Positions 49,228-60,133 are shown, counted from the first letter of the stretch. The stretch: 64,000 bases of DNA from Avibacterium sp. 21-586 (GCF_026226775.1 NZ_JAKKOD010000001.1:248001-312000), one strand, 5' to 3'. A program made the numbers and translations. Notes: a model not told the origin generated them from the letters alone.

Positions 49228-50595
49228 TTAGATCAAATTACTGACAAAAATCACTAAGATAATAAATGGCACCACATATTTTACATAGTTAAACCAAATT
49301 TTTGTGAGGGTGGAATTTGGTTTATCCGAAAGCTCTTTTTTCGCTTCGTCTTTTAGCACAAACCCCACGAAAATGGCGCAGCCAAGTGCGGTGAGTAAAA
49401 AGAGAATATTTCCACTCACATAATCAAAGGCATCGAAAATGCTTTTGCCGAAGAAAGTGTAATCTTGCAGTAAGTTATCGCTCAAAATAGATGGAATATT
49501 ACCGAGCAAGAAAATACCACCAAGGGTTAAGGCAATGGCTTTTCCACGGCGCATTCTGAGTTTTTCTTGAAGTGCGGTGATAATGACTTCATAAATGGTG
49601 ATGGAAGTAGTGAGCGCCGCAATCAGCAATAAACTAAAGAAGATGATGGCGAAAATTCGTCCTGCCCACATATGCGAGAATACAATTGGCAAACTTTGGA
49701 ACACCAGTGTTGGACCCGCATTAGGTGCAATACCAAAGCTGAATAAAGACGGAAAAATCATAAAGCCAGCTAAAACCGCAATAATAGTATTGGTAAAGCC
49801 AGTGATTACGGCGGTTTGCACTAAGTTTTCTTCCTTGCTCAGATAGCTTGAAAGGGTGATTAGCACGCCAAAACCTAAACTCAGGGCAAAGAAAACTTGA
49901 CCCAGCACCATAATAAATAACTGCGGTGTAATTTTAGAAAAATCAGGTTTGAGATAATAAATAATTCCTTCGGCCGCACCAGGTAAGGTGATGTTGCGGA
50001 TCACCATTCCAATAAGGAAGATAAAGAGCAATGGCATTAAATATTTCACCGAACGCTCAATACCGCCGATAATCCCTTTGGCTAAAATAACATAGTTGAT
50101 CGCCACAAAGATAAAGGTGTAAAGGGCGATCTGGAGCGGACTATTACTAATGCTTTGTTCATAGAAGGTTTTGGCATAGTCTTTGCTGATGGTGCTAGAA
50201 ATATCTAGGCTACCAGAAATCAGGCTGATGATATAATTCATCACCCAGCCACCAAGTACCATATAATAAGCCATTATGCCGAACGCACCGAGCAAGCCCA
50301 TATAGCCAATGAGTTTCCAATATTTTGAATGGGGGTTGGCGGTGAGTTTATCTTCAAAGGCATCGATAGAATTCACACGTAAACGGCGACCAATCACGTT
50401 TTCTACCAAGATCATCGGAATGCCAATCACGATCATTGCGATGCAGAATAATAAAACGTATGCGCCGCCACCGTTTTCGCCTACCAAATAAGGGAAGCGC
50501 CACGTTGCACCAAACCCTACGGTTGCACCAGCGACAGTCATAATATAGGTTAATCGACTTGACCAAGTTTGTCGTTCAGATTTTTTTGTTGTCAT
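49228..50595 (-). CDS. Sodium-dependent transporter of the NSS (SNF) family
   Basis: 455 residues with about eleven or twelve membrane spans, LeuT-fold family. The N-terminal TWSSRLTYIMTVAGATVGFG and ATWRFPYLVGENGGGAYVLL contain the unwound first helix that binds sodium and substrate. It starts eight bases after nth, so it is probably the last gene of the rsx-nth transcript. The substrate (an amino acid or amine) cannot be told from the sequence. Confidence 0.9.
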   Translation of the reverse strand: MTTKKSERQTWSSRLTYIMTVAGATVGFGATWRFPYLVGENGGGAYVLLFCIAMIVIGIPMILVENVIGRRLRVNSIDAFEDKLTANPHSKYWKLIGYMGLLGAFGIMAYYMVLGGWVMNYIISLISGSLDISSTISKDYAKTFYEQSISNSPLQIALYTFIFVAINYVILAKGIIGGIERSVKYLMPLLFIFLIGMVIRNITLPGAAEGIIYYLKPDFSKITPQLFIMVLGQVFFALSLGFGVLITLSSYLSKEENLVQTAVITGFTNTIIAVLAGFMIFPSLFSFGIAPNAGPTLVFQSLPIVFSHMWAGRIFAIIFFSLLLIAALTTSITIYEVIITALQEKLRMRRGKAIALTLGGIFLLGNIPSILSDNLLQDYTFFGKSIFDAFDYVSGNILFLLTALGCAIFVGFVLKDEAKKELSDKPNSTLTKIWFNYVKYVVPFIILVIFVSNLI

Positions 50596-50603
50596 AAACT
50601 ACC

Positions 50604-51239
50604 TTAATTTTCAGTTTTTTCTTTATATTCACAAAGATCTTCAATAATACAAGAACCGCAACGTGGTTTGCGCGCAATGCAGGTGTAACGCCCGTGCAAA
50701 ATGAGCCAATGATGCACATCCACTTTAAATTCAGCCGGTACAACCTTGAGTAATTTTTCTTCGACTTGCAACACGGTTTTACCGGGGGCAAAGTTGGTAC
50801 GATTGCAGACGCGGAAAATATGCGTATCCACCGCAATGGTAGGCTGACCAAATGCCGTATTTAACACCACATTCGCGGTTTTGCGTCCAACCCCTGCTAA
50901 GGCTTCAAGTTCTTCACGGGTTTGGGGAATTTCACCATTGTGTTTTTCAAGTAGATCACGGCAGGTTTTAATAATATTTTCGGCTTTGCTATTAAATAGC
51001 CCAATGGTTTTAATATAGCTCTTTAAGCCCTCTAACCCAAGATCTAAAATCGCTTGTGGGGTGTTCGCCACCGGGAAGAGTTTAGCCGTGGCTTTATTCA
51101 CCCCTTTATCCGTGGCTTGCGCAGACAAAATCACCGCAATCAATAATTCAAAGGGCGAATTATAATTTAATTCCGTTGTGGGGTTGGGATTTTGATCCCG
51201 CAATCGAGTTAAAATTTCAATGCGTTTTTGTTTATTCAT
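50604..51239 (-). CDS. nth: Endonuclease III
   Basis: Base-excision repair glycosylase/AP lyase for oxidised pyrimidines. The 211 residues show the helix-hairpin-helix LAGVGRKTANVVLN with the catalytic Lys, followed by AVDTHIFRV with the catalytic Asp. The C-terminal 4Fe-4S ligands have C-x6-C-x2-C-x5-C spacing (CIARKPRCGSCIIEDLC). It follows rsxE by five bases, the standard rsx-nth arrangement in E. coli and Haemophilus. Confidence 0.97.
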   Translation of the reverse strand: MNKQKRIEILTRLRDQNPNPTTELNYNSPFELLIAVILSAQATDKGVNKATAKLFPVANTPQAILDLGLEGLKSYIKTIGLFNSKAENIIKTCRDLLEKHNGEIPQTREELEALAGVGRKTANVVLNTAFGQPTIAVDTHIFRVCNRTNFAPGKTVLQVEEKLLKVVPAEFKVDVHHWLILHGRYTCIARKPRCGSCIIEDLCEYKEKTEN

Positions 51240-51244
51240 TGTGT

Positions 51245-51985
51245 TTATTGTTTTTTATTATCGATAAAGTTTTTCATCGCCAAAATCAGCCCTAAACCAA
51301 GAAATGCCCCAGGGGGAAGAATAGCGAGCAAAAAGCTATTGTTTAGCTCAAAAAGGTTTAAATGTAACGCCGTTGCCCAGTTGCCGAGCAGGTTTTCCAT
51401 TCCCATAAATAGTTTGCCCGTGCCTAATATCTCACGAATTGCGCCTAGTACAAACAAGCTGAATGCCATACCCACGCCCATCGCAAAGCCGTCAAAGAGT
51501 GAAAGTAACACGCCATTTTTTGACGCAAAGGCTTCCGCACGGCCAATGACAATACAGTTTGTTACAATCAAAGGAATGAAGATCCCTAATGATTGATAAA
51601 GCGTATAAGTGTAGGCATTCATAATCAGTTGCACAATGGTTACTGTGGTGGCGATAATCATCACATAAATAGGAATGCGAATAGCGTGCGGAATATGCTT
51701 ACGGAACAGCGAAACCACCACATTGGTACAAATTAACACCGCAATGGTGGCAATGCCTAAACCAAGGGCGTTGGTTGCTGAGCTAGACACCGCAAGCAGC
51801 GGACAAAGCCCCAGCAGTTGCACGAGCGCAGGGTTGTTATGCCAAAAACCTTGCTCAAATAATTCGCTCCATTGGCTTTTTAGCCCATTCGACACATTTT
51901 GTTGTGGCTCAACGGAAGCCAAATCTATTTCATTTTCTAATGTATCGTCTAAAGTGCGGTGGTTTTTTTCGTGATTTGTTTGCAT
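51245..51985 (-). CDS. rsxE: Electron transport complex subunit RsxE
   Basis: 246-residue inner-membrane subunit of the Rsx (Rnf) complex with about six spans. The core [20 protein letters not shown] followed by [20 protein letters not shown] and the later [18 protein letters not shown] are typical. The N-terminus has an extra hydrophilic stretch of about 30 residues before the first conserved helix. It shares one base with the rsxG stop. Confidence 0.95.
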   Translation of the reverse strand: MQTNHEKNHRTLDDTLENEIDLASVEPQQNVSNGLKSQWSELFEQGFWHNNPALVQLLGLCPLLAVSSSATNALGLGIATIAVLICTNVVVSLFRKHIPHAIRIPIYVMIIATTVTIVQLIMNAYTYTLYQSLGIFIPLIVTNCIVIGRAEAFASKNGVLLSLFDGFAMGVGMAFSLFVLGAIREILGTGKLFMGMENLLGNWATALHLNLFELNNSFLLAILPPGAFLGLGLILAMKNFIDNKKQ

Positions 51986-52611
51986 TAGTTTTGCTCCTGT
52001 TTCACCGCGTTACTCTTCATTTGTTGCAATAACGGCAAGGCTGAACGCTTGGTCTGATTGACGATGGCGCGCGGCGTAATGGTTGCACCAGTAAATTGAT
52101 CGAATTTACCGCCGTCTTTTTTTACCGCCCAATCATTGAGATTATCCGCACTGATTTTTTGTTGAGCAAAGCCCAGCACCCAATCAGAAATACGCAGTTC
52201 AATTTTATCGCCTAAGCCAGGGGTTTCTTTGTGTTCAAGCACTCGCAAACCTAGTACTTCGCCTTGCGGTGTAATTCCCACCAGAAAGCGAATATTGCCT
52301 GAATAGCCGTCTGGCGCAATGGTTTCATAAGCATAAGCTACAGGCTGATGATTTTTCTCTGCGATACAAATTTTCTCAATGCGTAAAGTTTTGGCTTTTG
52401 CAAAATTAGGCTGAGAGCAACTGGCGAGCAAATCATTATCGTAGCTTTGTGGTGGAATAATTTGTGCAAGCAATTCAGCTTGTTGCTTGGTGATCGCTTG
52501 CTCAATAGGTGCTTTCGTTAAGAAATACACGGCGGTAGAAAGTGCGGTGCAGATTAATGCAATAATGCCCAAGATCACACCATAGCGGGTGCTAATTTTT
52601 ACCGTTTGCAT
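51985..52611 (-). CDS. rsxG: Electron transport complex subunit RsxG
   Basis: 208-residue protein with one N-terminal span (about 10-32) and a periplasmic FMN-binding domain. The motif [19 protein letters not shown] contains the Thr that carries FMN by a phosphodiester bond. It relays electrons within the Rsx complex. Three bases separate it from rsxD. Confidence 0.95.
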   Translation of the reverse strand: MQTVKISTRYGVILGIIALICTALSTAVYFLTKAPIEQAITKQQAELLAQIIPPQSYDNDLLASCSQPNFAKAKTLRIEKICIAEKNHQPVAYAYETIAPDGYSGNIRFLVGITPQGEVLGLRVLEHKETPGLGDKIELRISDWVLGFAQQKISADNLNDWAVKKDGGKFDQFTGATITPRAIVNQTKRSALPLLQQMKSNAVKQEQN

Positions 52612-52614
52612 TGC

Positions 52615-53688
52615 TTATTTCCTTTTGTATCCAGCCACGCGCGGGCGAGAGTAGTGATCAATCAGTGGCACACAAATATTTGCCAGTAATACAGCAAATG
52701 CCACGCCATCAGGGTAGTTGCCATTAAAGCGAATTAGGCACACAAGCAAGCCCACAATCGCGCCAAAAATCAGTTTGCCTTTTGGTGTGATTGAAGAGGT
52801 GACAGGGTCGGTTGCAATAAAAAATGCGCCGAACATTGTTGCCCCACTAAACCAATGCCATAAAGGATTTGGCGCATAAGATGAGGTGAGCCAGTGAATA
52901 CCGCTTACTAGTAACATTGTACCTAAAAAGGCAGTAGGAATTTGCCAATGAATAATTTTCTTCCAAATCAGGAAAATGCCACCGAGTAAAAAGCAAAGAT
53001 TGATTTGCGCCCAACCTAAACCAAGATTAAGTTTACTTTCAAAAGGCATTACTTTCACAAAAATCGGAGATTGATTAATTTCGCTTATCGCCATATTAAT
53101 TTTGCTTGCGGTTTTGACCGAATCCAATGGCGTGGCTTGGGTAATGCCATCAATCGAGCTAGCTAATTGATGCAGGCTGAAGCCATCTGTAGTAATGCCG
53201 TGGAAAATCAGCTGATAAGCATCTTGCAGGCTAGGTGGTTCATTTAATAACGCCACAGGCGGCAACCAAGCCGTCATTTGCACAGGGAAAGAAATGAGCA
53301 ACACCACATAGCCCACCATTGCAGGATTAAACAGATTTTGCCCCAAGCCGCCGTAAACATGCTTGCCTAAAATGACCGCACAGAATGTCCCGATTAAAAT
53401 CACCCAATAAGGTGTGTAAGGTGGAATGGCCATCGCAAGCATTAATGCCGTTAGCACCACGCTGAAATCACTGATATAAAACAGGTTTGGCTTTTTGCGT
53501 AAGCGCGTAACGATAAATTCCAATAGTAACGCAAGGGTAATGGCGATCAGGCTTTGAATTAACACACCAAAACCAAAATAATAAACTTGTGCGCCCAATG
53601 CAGGCAACATAGCCAACGCAACCCACAACATAATACGAGCAGTTAATTTGCCCGAGTGGGTGTGTGGCGAACTCATCATTTTAAACAT
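52615..53688 (-). CDS. rsxD: Electron transport complex subunit RsxD
   Basis: 357-residue membrane subunit with about ten spans and the covalent-FMN motif [23 protein letters not shown]-type segment [20 protein letters not shown] is also conserved. The start at 53688 (MFKMMSSPH) is preceded by AAGG; the Met at 53676 would be an alternative. Lies nine bases after rsxC. Confidence 0.94.
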   Translation of the reverse strand: MFKMMSSPHTHSGKLTARIMLWVALAMLPALGAQVYYFGFGVLIQSLIAITLALLLEFIVTRLRKKPNLFYISDFSVVLTALMLAMAIPPYTPYWVILIGTFCAVILGKHVYGGLGQNLFNPAMVGYVVLLISFPVQMTAWLPPVALLNEPPSLQDAYQLIFHGITTDGFSLHQLASSIDGITQATPLDSVKTASKINMAISEINQSPIFVKVMPFESKLNLGLGWAQINLCFLLGGIFLIWKKIIHWQIPTAFLGTMLLVSGIHWLTSSYAPNPLWHWFSGATMFGAFFIATDPVTSSITPKGKLIFGAIVGLLVCLIRFNGNYPDGVAFAVLLANICVPLIDHYSRPRVAGYKRK

Positions 53689-53697
53689 TGCTAAACC

Positions 53698-56100
53698 TTA
53701 TTCTTTTTCGTTGGATCGACTTTCTTTTGCTTGTTTCTTCGCTTTTGCGCGTGCAATCGCCGCAGCAATGGCCACTTTTTTGGGATCAAGAGCAGTAGAA
53801 TTTTCTTGCGTTTTTTCTTTTGTTTTTTCAACCGCACTTTGGGTTTCTGCTTGTTCGGCTAAACCTTGATTTTCAATACTTTTCGCTGTTGAGCTTGCAG
53901 ATTGAACCGTGTCGTTCTGAGCTTGCTTTTTGGCTTTTGCTCGAGCAATGGCGGCAGCGATCGCCGCTTTTTTCGGATCAAGAGCGGTAGAATTTTCTTG
54001 CGTTTTTTCTTTTGTTTTTTCAGCCGTACTTTGGTTTTGCGTTTGTTCGGCTAAACCTTGATTTTCAATACTTTTCGCTGTTGAGCTTGCAGATTGAACC
54101 GTGCTGTTCTGAGCTTGCTTTTTCGCTTTTGCTCGAGCAATGGCGGCAGCAATAGCCGCTTTTTTCGGATCAAGAGTGGTGGAATTTTCTTGCGTTTTTT
54201 CTTTTGTTTTTTCAACCGCGCTTTGGGTTTCCGCTTGTTCGGCTATCCCCTGATTTTCCACACGTTTCTCCGTTGAACTTGCAGATTGAACCGTGTCGTT
54301 CTGAGCTTGCTTTTTCGCTTTTGCTCGTGCAAGTGCTGCAGCGATCGCCGCTTTTTTAGGATCTGGATTGGCATCAAGTGCGGTGCGATTTTCCTCAGTA
54401 TTTTGAGCTGAGTTTTCTTGTGATTGTGCAGACGCTGCATTTTCTTGTTCAGCTTGTTGGCGAGCTAAGCGGCGCGCTTTGCGTTGCGCCATAATATCGG
54501 AATTATCCGGTTGCAGCTGGCCTTTTTCGTCCACGAAGGTTTTCACATTTGGGCTTTCACTGTCGCTTTGTTTTTTCGCTTTTAAACGTTCTAATGCGGC
54601 TTGAACAGGATCAACCCCTTTCTGTTTAGCGATTTCTTCACGGCGTGCTTCAGCGGCACGTTGGGTACGCGCTTTACGGGCTTGTTCTTCTTTTTCTAAA
54701 CGAGCTTGGCGCGCTTCAAAACGTAATTTCGCCTCGTGGGATTTTTGTGCTTGCTCTTTGATTTCCCAAATTTTCGCTTTTTCTTGACGGAAATATTGAA
54801 TAAGCGGAATGTGGCTTGGGCAAACATAAGCGCATAAGCCACATTCAATACAGTCTTGTAGAGCGTATTGTTCCGATTTTTGGTGATCTTCACTGCGCGC
54901 GAACCAATATAGCTGCTGCGGCATTAAATGCACGGGACAAGCGTCTGAGCAAGCAGAGCAGCGGATACAGGCTTGCTCTGGCTCGGGTTCGGCATATTCA
55001 AAATGATCAGGTGCAAGCAAACAGTTAGTAACTTTGGTGACAGGCGCGTTGAGATTGGGCAAAATAAAGCCCATCATTGGGCCCCCCATAAACACTGGGA
55101 AACGCGCATCATATTGATAGCCCACTTGTTGCAACAGAGCGGAAATCGGCGTGCCTAAGCGAACCAAAAGATTGCCTTTATGTGCGATTTTATCGCCTGT
55201 TAGCGTGACTACGCGTTCAATTAATGGTTCGTCATTGATCACCGCTCGTTTGATCGCAAACGCCGTGCCGACATTGTGCATTAGCACGCCAATGCTAGAA
55301 GAACGCTGACCGCTTGGCACTTCAATGCCTGTTAGCACTTGGATAAGCTGTTTTGCCGCACCTGAAGGATATTTGGTGGGAATCACACGAATTTCAATGT
55401 CATTTGCCCCTTTTAAAGCGTGTTTAAGGGCTTTCACTGCCTTGGGTTTGTTGTCCTCAATGGCAATAACCACTTTTTCAGGGCGTAAAATATAGCGTAA
55501 GATGCGCGTTCCTTCGATGATCTCTTTCGGACGATCTTGCATTAAGCGATCATCACAGGTGATGTAAGGTTCACATTCTGCACCATTGATAATCAGCAGT
55601 TTTACTTTATTTTCTGCCGATTGAATTTTTGCCGCCGTTGGGAATACCGCACCGCCTAAACCTGCAATACCGGCGTGATAAATTTTTTCGATAAGCTGTT
55701 TTGGCGTTTGGCTAAGGAAATTTTCAATCGGGTGCTGTTTACGCCATTCATCTTTACCGTCTGCCTGAATTTGAATGGTCAGTTCAGGTAAACCAGAAGG
55801 GTGTGCTGCAATATAAGGCGCAATAGCAGTAATAATGCCTGAAGTTGGGGCGTGGACAGGCAGACAGCGTAAGCCTTCCCCCAGTGTTAATGGCTGACCT
55901 TTTAACACTTTATCCCCAACGTTCACTAACAGATTTCCGGCATTGCCAGCGTGCTGTTTAACCGGAACATAGTAGGTTTCCACCAGATCCGCTGGGCGAA
56001 TAGGTGTATGATTTGATTGAGATTTCATTTCGGGCGGATGAATTCCACCAGAGAAATCCCATAATTTACCGGAATTAAAATTGGTTAATACATCAGCCAT
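53698..56100 (-). CDS. rsxC: Electron transport complex subunit RsxC with repeat-rich C-terminus
   Basis: 800-residue NADH-interacting subunit of the Rsx complex. The N-terminal 450 residues form the RnfC core, with flavin/NADH-binding-like segments ([17 protein letters not shown]) and two 4Fe-4S motifs, [12 protein letters not shown] and [12 protein letters not shown]. The rest is a charged, alanine-rich cytoplasmic tail. There four copies of [20 protein letters not shown] recur every 64 residues, encoded by a 192-bp tandem DNA repeat. E. coli RsxC (740) also has a repetitive alanine-rich tail. The number of repeats probably varies among strains. Confidence 0.94.
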   Translation of the reverse strand: MADVLTNFNSGKLWDFSGGIHPPEMKSQSNHTPIRPADLVETYYVPVKQHAGNAGNLLVNVGDKVLKGQPLTLGEGLRCLPVHAPTSGIITAIAPYIAAHPSGLPELTIQIQADGKDEWRKQHPIENFLSQTPKQLIEKIYHAGIAGLGGAVFPTAAKIQSAENKVKLLIINGAECEPYITCDDRLMQDRPKEIIEGTRILRYILRPEKVVIAIEDNKPKAVKALKHALKGANDIEIRVIPTKYPSGAAKQLIQVLTGIEVPSGQRSSSIGVLMHNVGTAFAIKRAVINDEPLIERVVTLTGDKIAHKGNLLVRLGTPISALLQQVGYQYDARFPVFMGGPMMGFILPNLNAPVTKVTNCLLAPDHFEYAEPEPEQACIRCSACSDACPVHLMPQQLYWFARSEDHQKSEQYALQDCIECGLCAYVCPSHIPLIQYFRQEKAKIWEIKEQAQKSHEAKLRFEARQARLEKEEQARKARTQRAAEARREEIAKQKGVDPVQAALERLKAKKQSDSESPNVKTFVDEKGQLQPDNSDIMAQRKARRLARQQAEQENAASAQSQENSAQNTEENRTALDANPDPKKAAIAAALARAKAKKQAQNDTVQSASSTEKRVENQGIAEQAETQSAVEKTKEKTQENSTTLDPKKAAIAAAIARAKAKKQAQNSTVQSASSTAKSIENQGLAEQTQNQSTAEKTKEKTQENSTALDPKKAAIAAAIARAKAKKQAQNDTVQSASSTAKSIENQGLAEQAETQSAVEKTKEKTQENSTALDPKKVAIAAAIARAKAKKQAKESRSNEKE
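53710..54365. repeat. 192-bp tandem repeat inside rsxC
   Basis: Matching points recur at 53729, 53921, 54113 and 54305, exactly 192 bases apart. There are three near-identical units plus a partial fourth. The period is a multiple of three, so gain or loss of units keeps the frame. The first unit holds a perfect uptake signal (ACCGCACTT near 53830); the matching places in the next two units carry one-base variants. Confidence 0.9.
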
Positions 56101-56696
56101 TATTTTTCCGCTCCCTGATTATTTGTGCTACTTGCCGTAATCTCTACCACGGGAATGGTTAAGCTGGGATCGAATTTCCAATCCCAATGATCAATGTCTT
56201 GTTCTATTTTTATCATTGAAATGCAATCTGTCGGGCAAGGGGCAACGCAGAGTTCGCAGCCAGTGCAAAGATCAGGAATTACCGTGTGCATTGCTTTATT
56301 TGTGCCAATGATAGCGTCAACAGGGCAGGCCTGAATACATTTTGTGCAACCAATACACATATCTTCGTGGATAAATGCCACTTTTGGCGTGTTATCTTCT
56401 TCATCAAAATCCGTTGCCGGCACCTCCACACCTAATAAATCAGCAATTTTCACCACTAATGGCTGGCCGCCGGGAACGCATTTGGTAATCACATCGCCTT
56501 GCGCAATGGCTTCAGCATAAGGCTTGCAACCAGGGTAGCCACATTGTCCACATTGGCTTTGTGGTAGTAGAGCATCAATTTTCTCTACGATAGGATCAGC
56601 TTGCACTTTTAATTTGATGGAAGCTAAACCTAAAATCGCACCAAAAATTAAAGCAAGTACGCTGATAGCGAGAAGAACATAATGTAAGGTTGTCAT
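56100..56696 (-). CDS. rsxB: Electron transport complex subunit RsxB
   Basis: 198-residue ferredoxin-like subunit. It has an N-terminal membrane helix (about 5-25), the Fe-S domain with [16 protein letters not shown], and two 4Fe-4S motifs, [16 protein letters not shown] and [16 protein letters not shown]. Coupled to rsxC by a shared base at the stop/start junction. Confidence 0.96.
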   Translation of the reverse strand: MTTLHYVLLAISVLALIFGAILGLASIKLKVQADPIVEKIDALLPQSQCGQCGYPGCKPYAEAIAQGDVITKCVPGGQPLVVKIADLLGVEVPATDFDEEDNTPKVAFIHEDMCIGCTKCIQACPVDAIIGTNKAMHTVIPDLCTGCELCVAPCPTDCISMIKIEQDIDHWDWKFDPSLTIPVVEITASSTNNQGAEK

Positions 56697-56697
56697 T

Positions 56698-57279
56698 TTA
56701 TCCTCTCACTATGCCAGCAAAGCCCATAAAGGCAAGGGACATTAATCCTGCGGTGATTAAGGCGATAGATGCACCGCGGAAAGGCATTGGCACATCGGCG
56801 GCGGTAAGGCGCTCACGCAAGGCGGCAAATAGCACTAAAACAAGGGAAAAACCAAGTGATGCACCAAAACCGTAAACTACAGATTGGGTTAAATTATGGG
56901 CTAAATTAACATTTAATAACGCCACGCCTAACACCGCACAGTTGGTGGTAATCAGTGGTAAAAATACACCGAGCAAACGATAAAGAGTTGGGCTGGTTTT
57001 ATGAATCACCATTTCGGTAAATTGTACCACTACCGCGATCACTAAAATAAACACTAAGGTGCGTAAAAAATTGCCATTAAATGGTGTGAGTAAGTAGCGA
57101 TCGATCAAGTAAGAGCAAAGGGAAGCAACGGTTAGTACAAACATTGTAGCAAGCCCCATTCCAATGGCGGTTTCGATTTTTTTCGATACTCCCATAAAAG
57201 GACAAAGCCCTAGGAATTTCACTAGGACAAAGTTATTGATAAGTGCGGTACTAATAATTAATAAAATATAGTCAGTCAT
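56698..57279 (-). CDS. rsxA: Electron transport complex subunit RsxA
   Basis: 193-residue subunit with six membrane spans. Typical segments are [40 protein letters not shown] and [13 protein letters not shown]. First gene of the rsxABCDGE-nth-transporter transcript. In E. coli the complex keeps SoxR reduced; in related bacteria the Rnf form pumps ions. Which applies here cannot be decided from the window; no soxR was seen. Confidence 0.96.
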   Translation of the reverse strand: MTDYILLIISTALINNFVLVKFLGLCPFMGVSKKIETAIGMGLATMFVLTVASLCSYLIDRYLLTPFNGNFLRTLVFILVIAVVVQFTEMVIHKTSPTLYRLLGVFLPLITTNCAVLGVALLNVNLAHNLTQSVVYGFGASLGFSLVLVLFAALRERLTAADVPMPFRGASIALITAGLMSLAFMGFAGIVRG

Positions 57280-57521
57280 TGGTTTATTACCCTTGCTTTC
57301 ATTACTTGGTTATGATTTTTATATGCTTGAAAGCCAAGTTGTCAGAAAAAATCTAGCTTGCTATTATCCTAGTTTCCGGCAGGGATAACAATAGAAAATT
57401 TTAGGTAGTTTTGTATCATTAAAATGTTGATAATGCTCAGGGGGATACTAGAGCTATTCATATCATAAAAATTTAAAAACAATGTAAATTTAGACCGCAC
57501 TTTTGTTTTGATAGGAATAAT

Positions 57522-58421
57522 CTATGTCTTTGTTCCTAAATTATCTAAAAATGCTGAAAAACTTTCCACTTGAAATTCAAACCCTGCTTCAATTAGGCGC
57601 TTGGGCTTAATGCGTTGGCTGTCTAATAATAATTGTGAGCGATCACCTAAAACCCAACGTAATAAAAATGCAGGCACATTGGCGAAATGGGGACGTTTAA
57701 GGAAATCGCCTAACTGCTGGTTGAAATTTTGATTGGTGATGGGGTGTGGGGCAGCAAGATTGAACGCACCTTTGCATTGTGGGTTTTCTAATAAAAATAC
57801 AATCCCAGCGATCATATCTTGCAAGCTAATCCAAGCCCAATATTGTTTACCACTGCCGAGTTTTCCGCCTAATCCTAAACGATATAAAGGCAACATTTTA
57901 CTTAATGCACCACCCTTTGGGCTGAGTACCATTGCGGTGCGCAATAAGCAAACGCGAGTATTGGCTTGCATTGCCGCCGCTTCCCAGTGTTGGCAAAGTT
58001 GAGCGGGAAATTCTGCGCCAGCAGAGGTTGTTTCATCAATCCAATGATCTTGATGATCACCATAGAAACCGGTGGCAGAGCCTGATATAAAGGTGTGTGG
58101 TGGGTTATCACTTTGATTAATAAGTGCGGTCAAATTTTGCGTTAAATTTACTCGGCTTGCAAAAAGTTTGGTTTTTTGTTTGTCTGTCCATCGACGCTCG
58201 AAAATGGGTTCGCCGGCTAAATTAATCACGGCATCAAACCTATTGAGATCTTGAAGTTCACTTAAGCTTTTGATTTGATGTACATTTTTTCCCATATAAT
58301 ATGGAAAGCGATCCATTTTTATGTGGCGGGTGAGAAGGCAAATTTTATGCTGTTTGGCCAGAAGCTGAGGTAGTAAGGCTGAACCTATCAGTCCAGTACC
58401 GCCTGTAAGTAAAATATACAT
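57522..58421 (-). CDS. TIGR01777-family NAD(P)-binding epimerase (YfcH-like)
   Basis: 299-residue extended short-chain dehydrogenase-like protein. It has the N-terminal dinucleotide site LTGGTGLIGSALLPQL, NLAGEPIFERRWTDKQK, SGSATGFYGD with the active-site Tyr region, and the C-terminal DUF1731 part (ANVPAFLLRWVLGDRSQLLL). The substrate is unknown. Two bases separate it from argR, as in H. influenzae. Confidence 0.9.
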   Translation of the reverse strand: MYILLTGGTGLIGSALLPQLLAKQHKICLLTRHIKMDRFPYYMGKNVHQIKSLSELQDLNRFDAVINLAGEPIFERRWTDKQKTKLFASRVNLTQNLTALINQSDNPPHTFISGSATGFYGDHQDHWIDETTSAGAEFPAQLCQHWEAAAMQANTRVCLLRTAMVLSPKGGALSKMLPLYRLGLGGKLGSGKQYWAWISLQDMIAGIVFLLENPQCKGAFNLAAPHPITNQNFNQQLGDFLKRPHFANVPAFLLRWVLGDRSQLLLDSQRIKPKRLIEAGFEFQVESFSAFLDNLGTKT

Positions 58422-58423
58422 AA

Positions 58424-58891
58424 TTATAATCTACTATTAAAAAGTTCTTGTACACGTTGCATTAAGTCTAGAATGGATATTCCTGAAGTTGGGGTGATAA
58501 AAATTGTATCATCTCCTGCAATTGTACCTAAAATACCGTCAACTTTTCCTACTGAGTCTAATAAGCGAGCAATAAGCTGGGCAGCACCGGGACTTGTTTT
58601 AACAACGATAACAAAATCATTATGATCAATATCTAATACTAGGTTTTTTAATGGACTACTTGATGTTGGCACGATTAATTCTGTTGGTAGACAGTAAACC
58701 ATTTCCATTCGGCTATTGCGTGTACGTACTGCACCGAATTTAGTTAGCATACGAGAGACTTTAGATTGATTAATATTATTAAAGCCAAGTTTTTGCAAAG
58801 CGGTAACAATTTCACTTTGTGAGCCAAAACGCTCTTGAGACAAAAGGTCTTTGAAGGCAAGGATAAGGTTATCTGTTTTATCTACACTCAT
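58424..58891 (-). CDS. argR: Arginine repressor
   Basis: 155-residue hexameric regulator. The N-terminal winged helix contains [20 protein letters not shown] (DNA recognition), and the C-terminal arginine-binding domain contains [20 protein letters not shown] and [13 protein letters not shown]. The start at 58891 has GAGA at good spacing; the ATG at 58897 is too close to it. A candidate ARG box lies in its promoter region, consistent with autoregulation, and mdh is divergent as in E. coli. Confidence 0.96.
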   Translation of the reverse strand: MSVDKTDNLILAFKDLLSQERFGSQSEIVTALQKLGFNNINQSKVSRMLTKFGAVRTRNSRMEMVYCLPTELIVPTSSSPLKNLVLDIDHNDFVIVVKTSPGAAQLIARLLDSVGKVDGILGTIAGDDTIFITPTSGISILDLMQRVQELFNSRL

Positions 58892-58924
58892 AATCATTCT
58901 CTATTGAAATTTGGAGATAAATTT

Positions 58925-58938
58925 TGCATAAAAATGTA
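58925..58938. promoter_or_regulatory. Candidate ARG box in the argR-mdh intergenic region
   Basis: TGCATAAAAATGTA matches TGNATWWWWATNCA at seven of eight fixed positions. It lies 34-47 bases upstream of argR, fitting self-repression. A single box is seen; E. coli usually has pairs. Confidence 0.45.
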
Positions 58939-59058
58939 TTTTTGGCAAGTTTTAAAGTAGGAATAATAAATGAAGCTAGGATATTTAAAATATTCCGCTT
59001 AAAAGTTTGATGTAGATCTCAGTATTGTATTTCCCTATTTGAATTTGGATAGCGATAG

Positions 59059-59096
59059 TTCTAGAATAAAAGCAAATTTAATCATTAATCTAGAAT
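59059..59096 (+). repeat. Paired TCTAGAA elements before the mdh ribosome site
   Basis: TTCTAGAAT (from 59059) and TCTAGAAT (59089-59096) are 29 bases apart. Because TCTAGA is self-complementary, the copies can form a 7-bp RNA stem ending right before the GAGG ribosome site of mdh. Confidence 0.5.
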
Positions 59097-59108
59097 GAGG
59101 AGTATTAA

Positions 59109-60041
59109 ATGAAAGTTGCAGTGTTAGGTGCCGCAGGTGGAATTGGTCAAGCATTAGCCTTATTGTTAAAGTTACAGCTACCCGCTGGTTCAGAATTATC
59201 TCTTTATGATATCGCCCCAGTTACTCCTGGTGTTGCGGTGGACGTTAGTCATATCCCAACCGCAGTTAAGGTGCAGGGATTCTCGGGTGAAGATCCAACA
59301 CCTGCGTTACAAGGTGCAAATGTGGTTTTAATTTCTGCTGGTGTGGCGCGTAAACCTGGTATGGATCGTTCTGATTTATTTAATATTAATGCAGGTATTG
59401 TGCGTAATCTGGTTGAAAAAGTGGCGCAAGCTTGTCCAAAAGCCTGTATCGGTATCATTACCAATCCGGTAAACACTACGGTTGCGATTGCTGCAGAAGT
59501 GCTGAAAAAAGCTGGTGTCTATGACAAACGTAAATTATTTGGTGTAACGACACTTGATGTGCTTCGCTCTGAAACTTTTGTGGCAGAGTTAAAAGAACTT
59601 GATGTTTCTCGCACAGCGGTACCTGTGATTGGAGGGCATTCAGGTGTAACCATTCTTCCATTATTATCTCAGGTCCAGTACGCACAGTGGAAAGAGGAAG
59701 AAATCGCACCGCTTACCAAACGTATCCAAAATGCAGGTACCGAAGTGGTGGAAGCCAAAGCAGGTGGCGGTTCAGCAACCCTTTCTATGGCACAAGCTGC
59801 CGCACGTTTTGCTCGCTCTTTGGTGAAAGGCTTGAGTGGTCAAACTGTGGTAGAATGTAGCTATGTAGAGGGTGATGGCAAATACGCACGTTTCTTCGCA
59901 CAGCCTGTTCGTTTAGGTAAAGAGGGGGTAGAAGAAATTCTTCCAATTGGTGAATTAAGTGCTTTCGAGCAAAAAGCTTTAGAAGATATGCTACCAACCT
60001 TGCGTGCAGATATTGAACTTGGCGAAAAATTCGTGAGCTAA
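59109..60041 (+). CDS. mdh: Malate dehydrogenase
   Basis: NAD-dependent TCA-cycle enzyme, 310 residues, of the mitochondrial/E. coli type. It shows the dinucleotide loop [12 protein letters not shown], the substrate arginines in [16 protein letters not shown], and the catalytic His in [16 protein letters not shown]. Divergent from argR and monocistronic, ending in a long hairpin terminator. Confidence 0.98.
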   Translation: MKVAVLGAAGGIGQALALLLKLQLPAGSELSLYDIAPVTPGVAVDVSHIPTAVKVQGFSGEDPTPALQGANVVLISAGVARKPGMDRSDLFNINAGIVRNLVEKVAQACPKACIGIITNPVNTTVAIAAEVLKKAGVYDKRKLFGVTTLDVLRSETFVAELKELDVSRTAVPVIGGHSGVTILPLLSQVQYAQWKEEEIAPLTKRIQNAGTEVVEAKAGGGSATLSMAQAAARFARSLVKGLSGQTVVECSYVEGDGKYARFFAQPVRLGKEGVEEILPIGELSAFEQKALEDMLPTLRADIELGEKFVS

Positions 60042-60066
60042 TTTATTTTTATTACAAACGAAGGTA

Positions 60067-60120
60067 GAAGATAAATTAAATGAGGCGTTATAAAATGCCT
60101 CATTTTTTATTTTATCTTCT
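60067..60120. terminator. Bidirectional terminator between mdh and yhbY
   Basis: Inner arms AAATGAGGC (60079-60087) and GCCTCATTT (60098-60106) are extended outward by AGAAGATAAA and TTTATCTTCT. T-runs follow on the plus strand; the converging yhbY stops 14 bases beyond. Confidence 0.8.
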
Positions 60121-60133
60121 TGTTTTTATCGAT

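Noticed and set aside
51228-51596. 122-codon plus-strand frame across rsxE
   Set aside because: Antisense to the conserved rsxE coding region; composition is that of a shadow frame.
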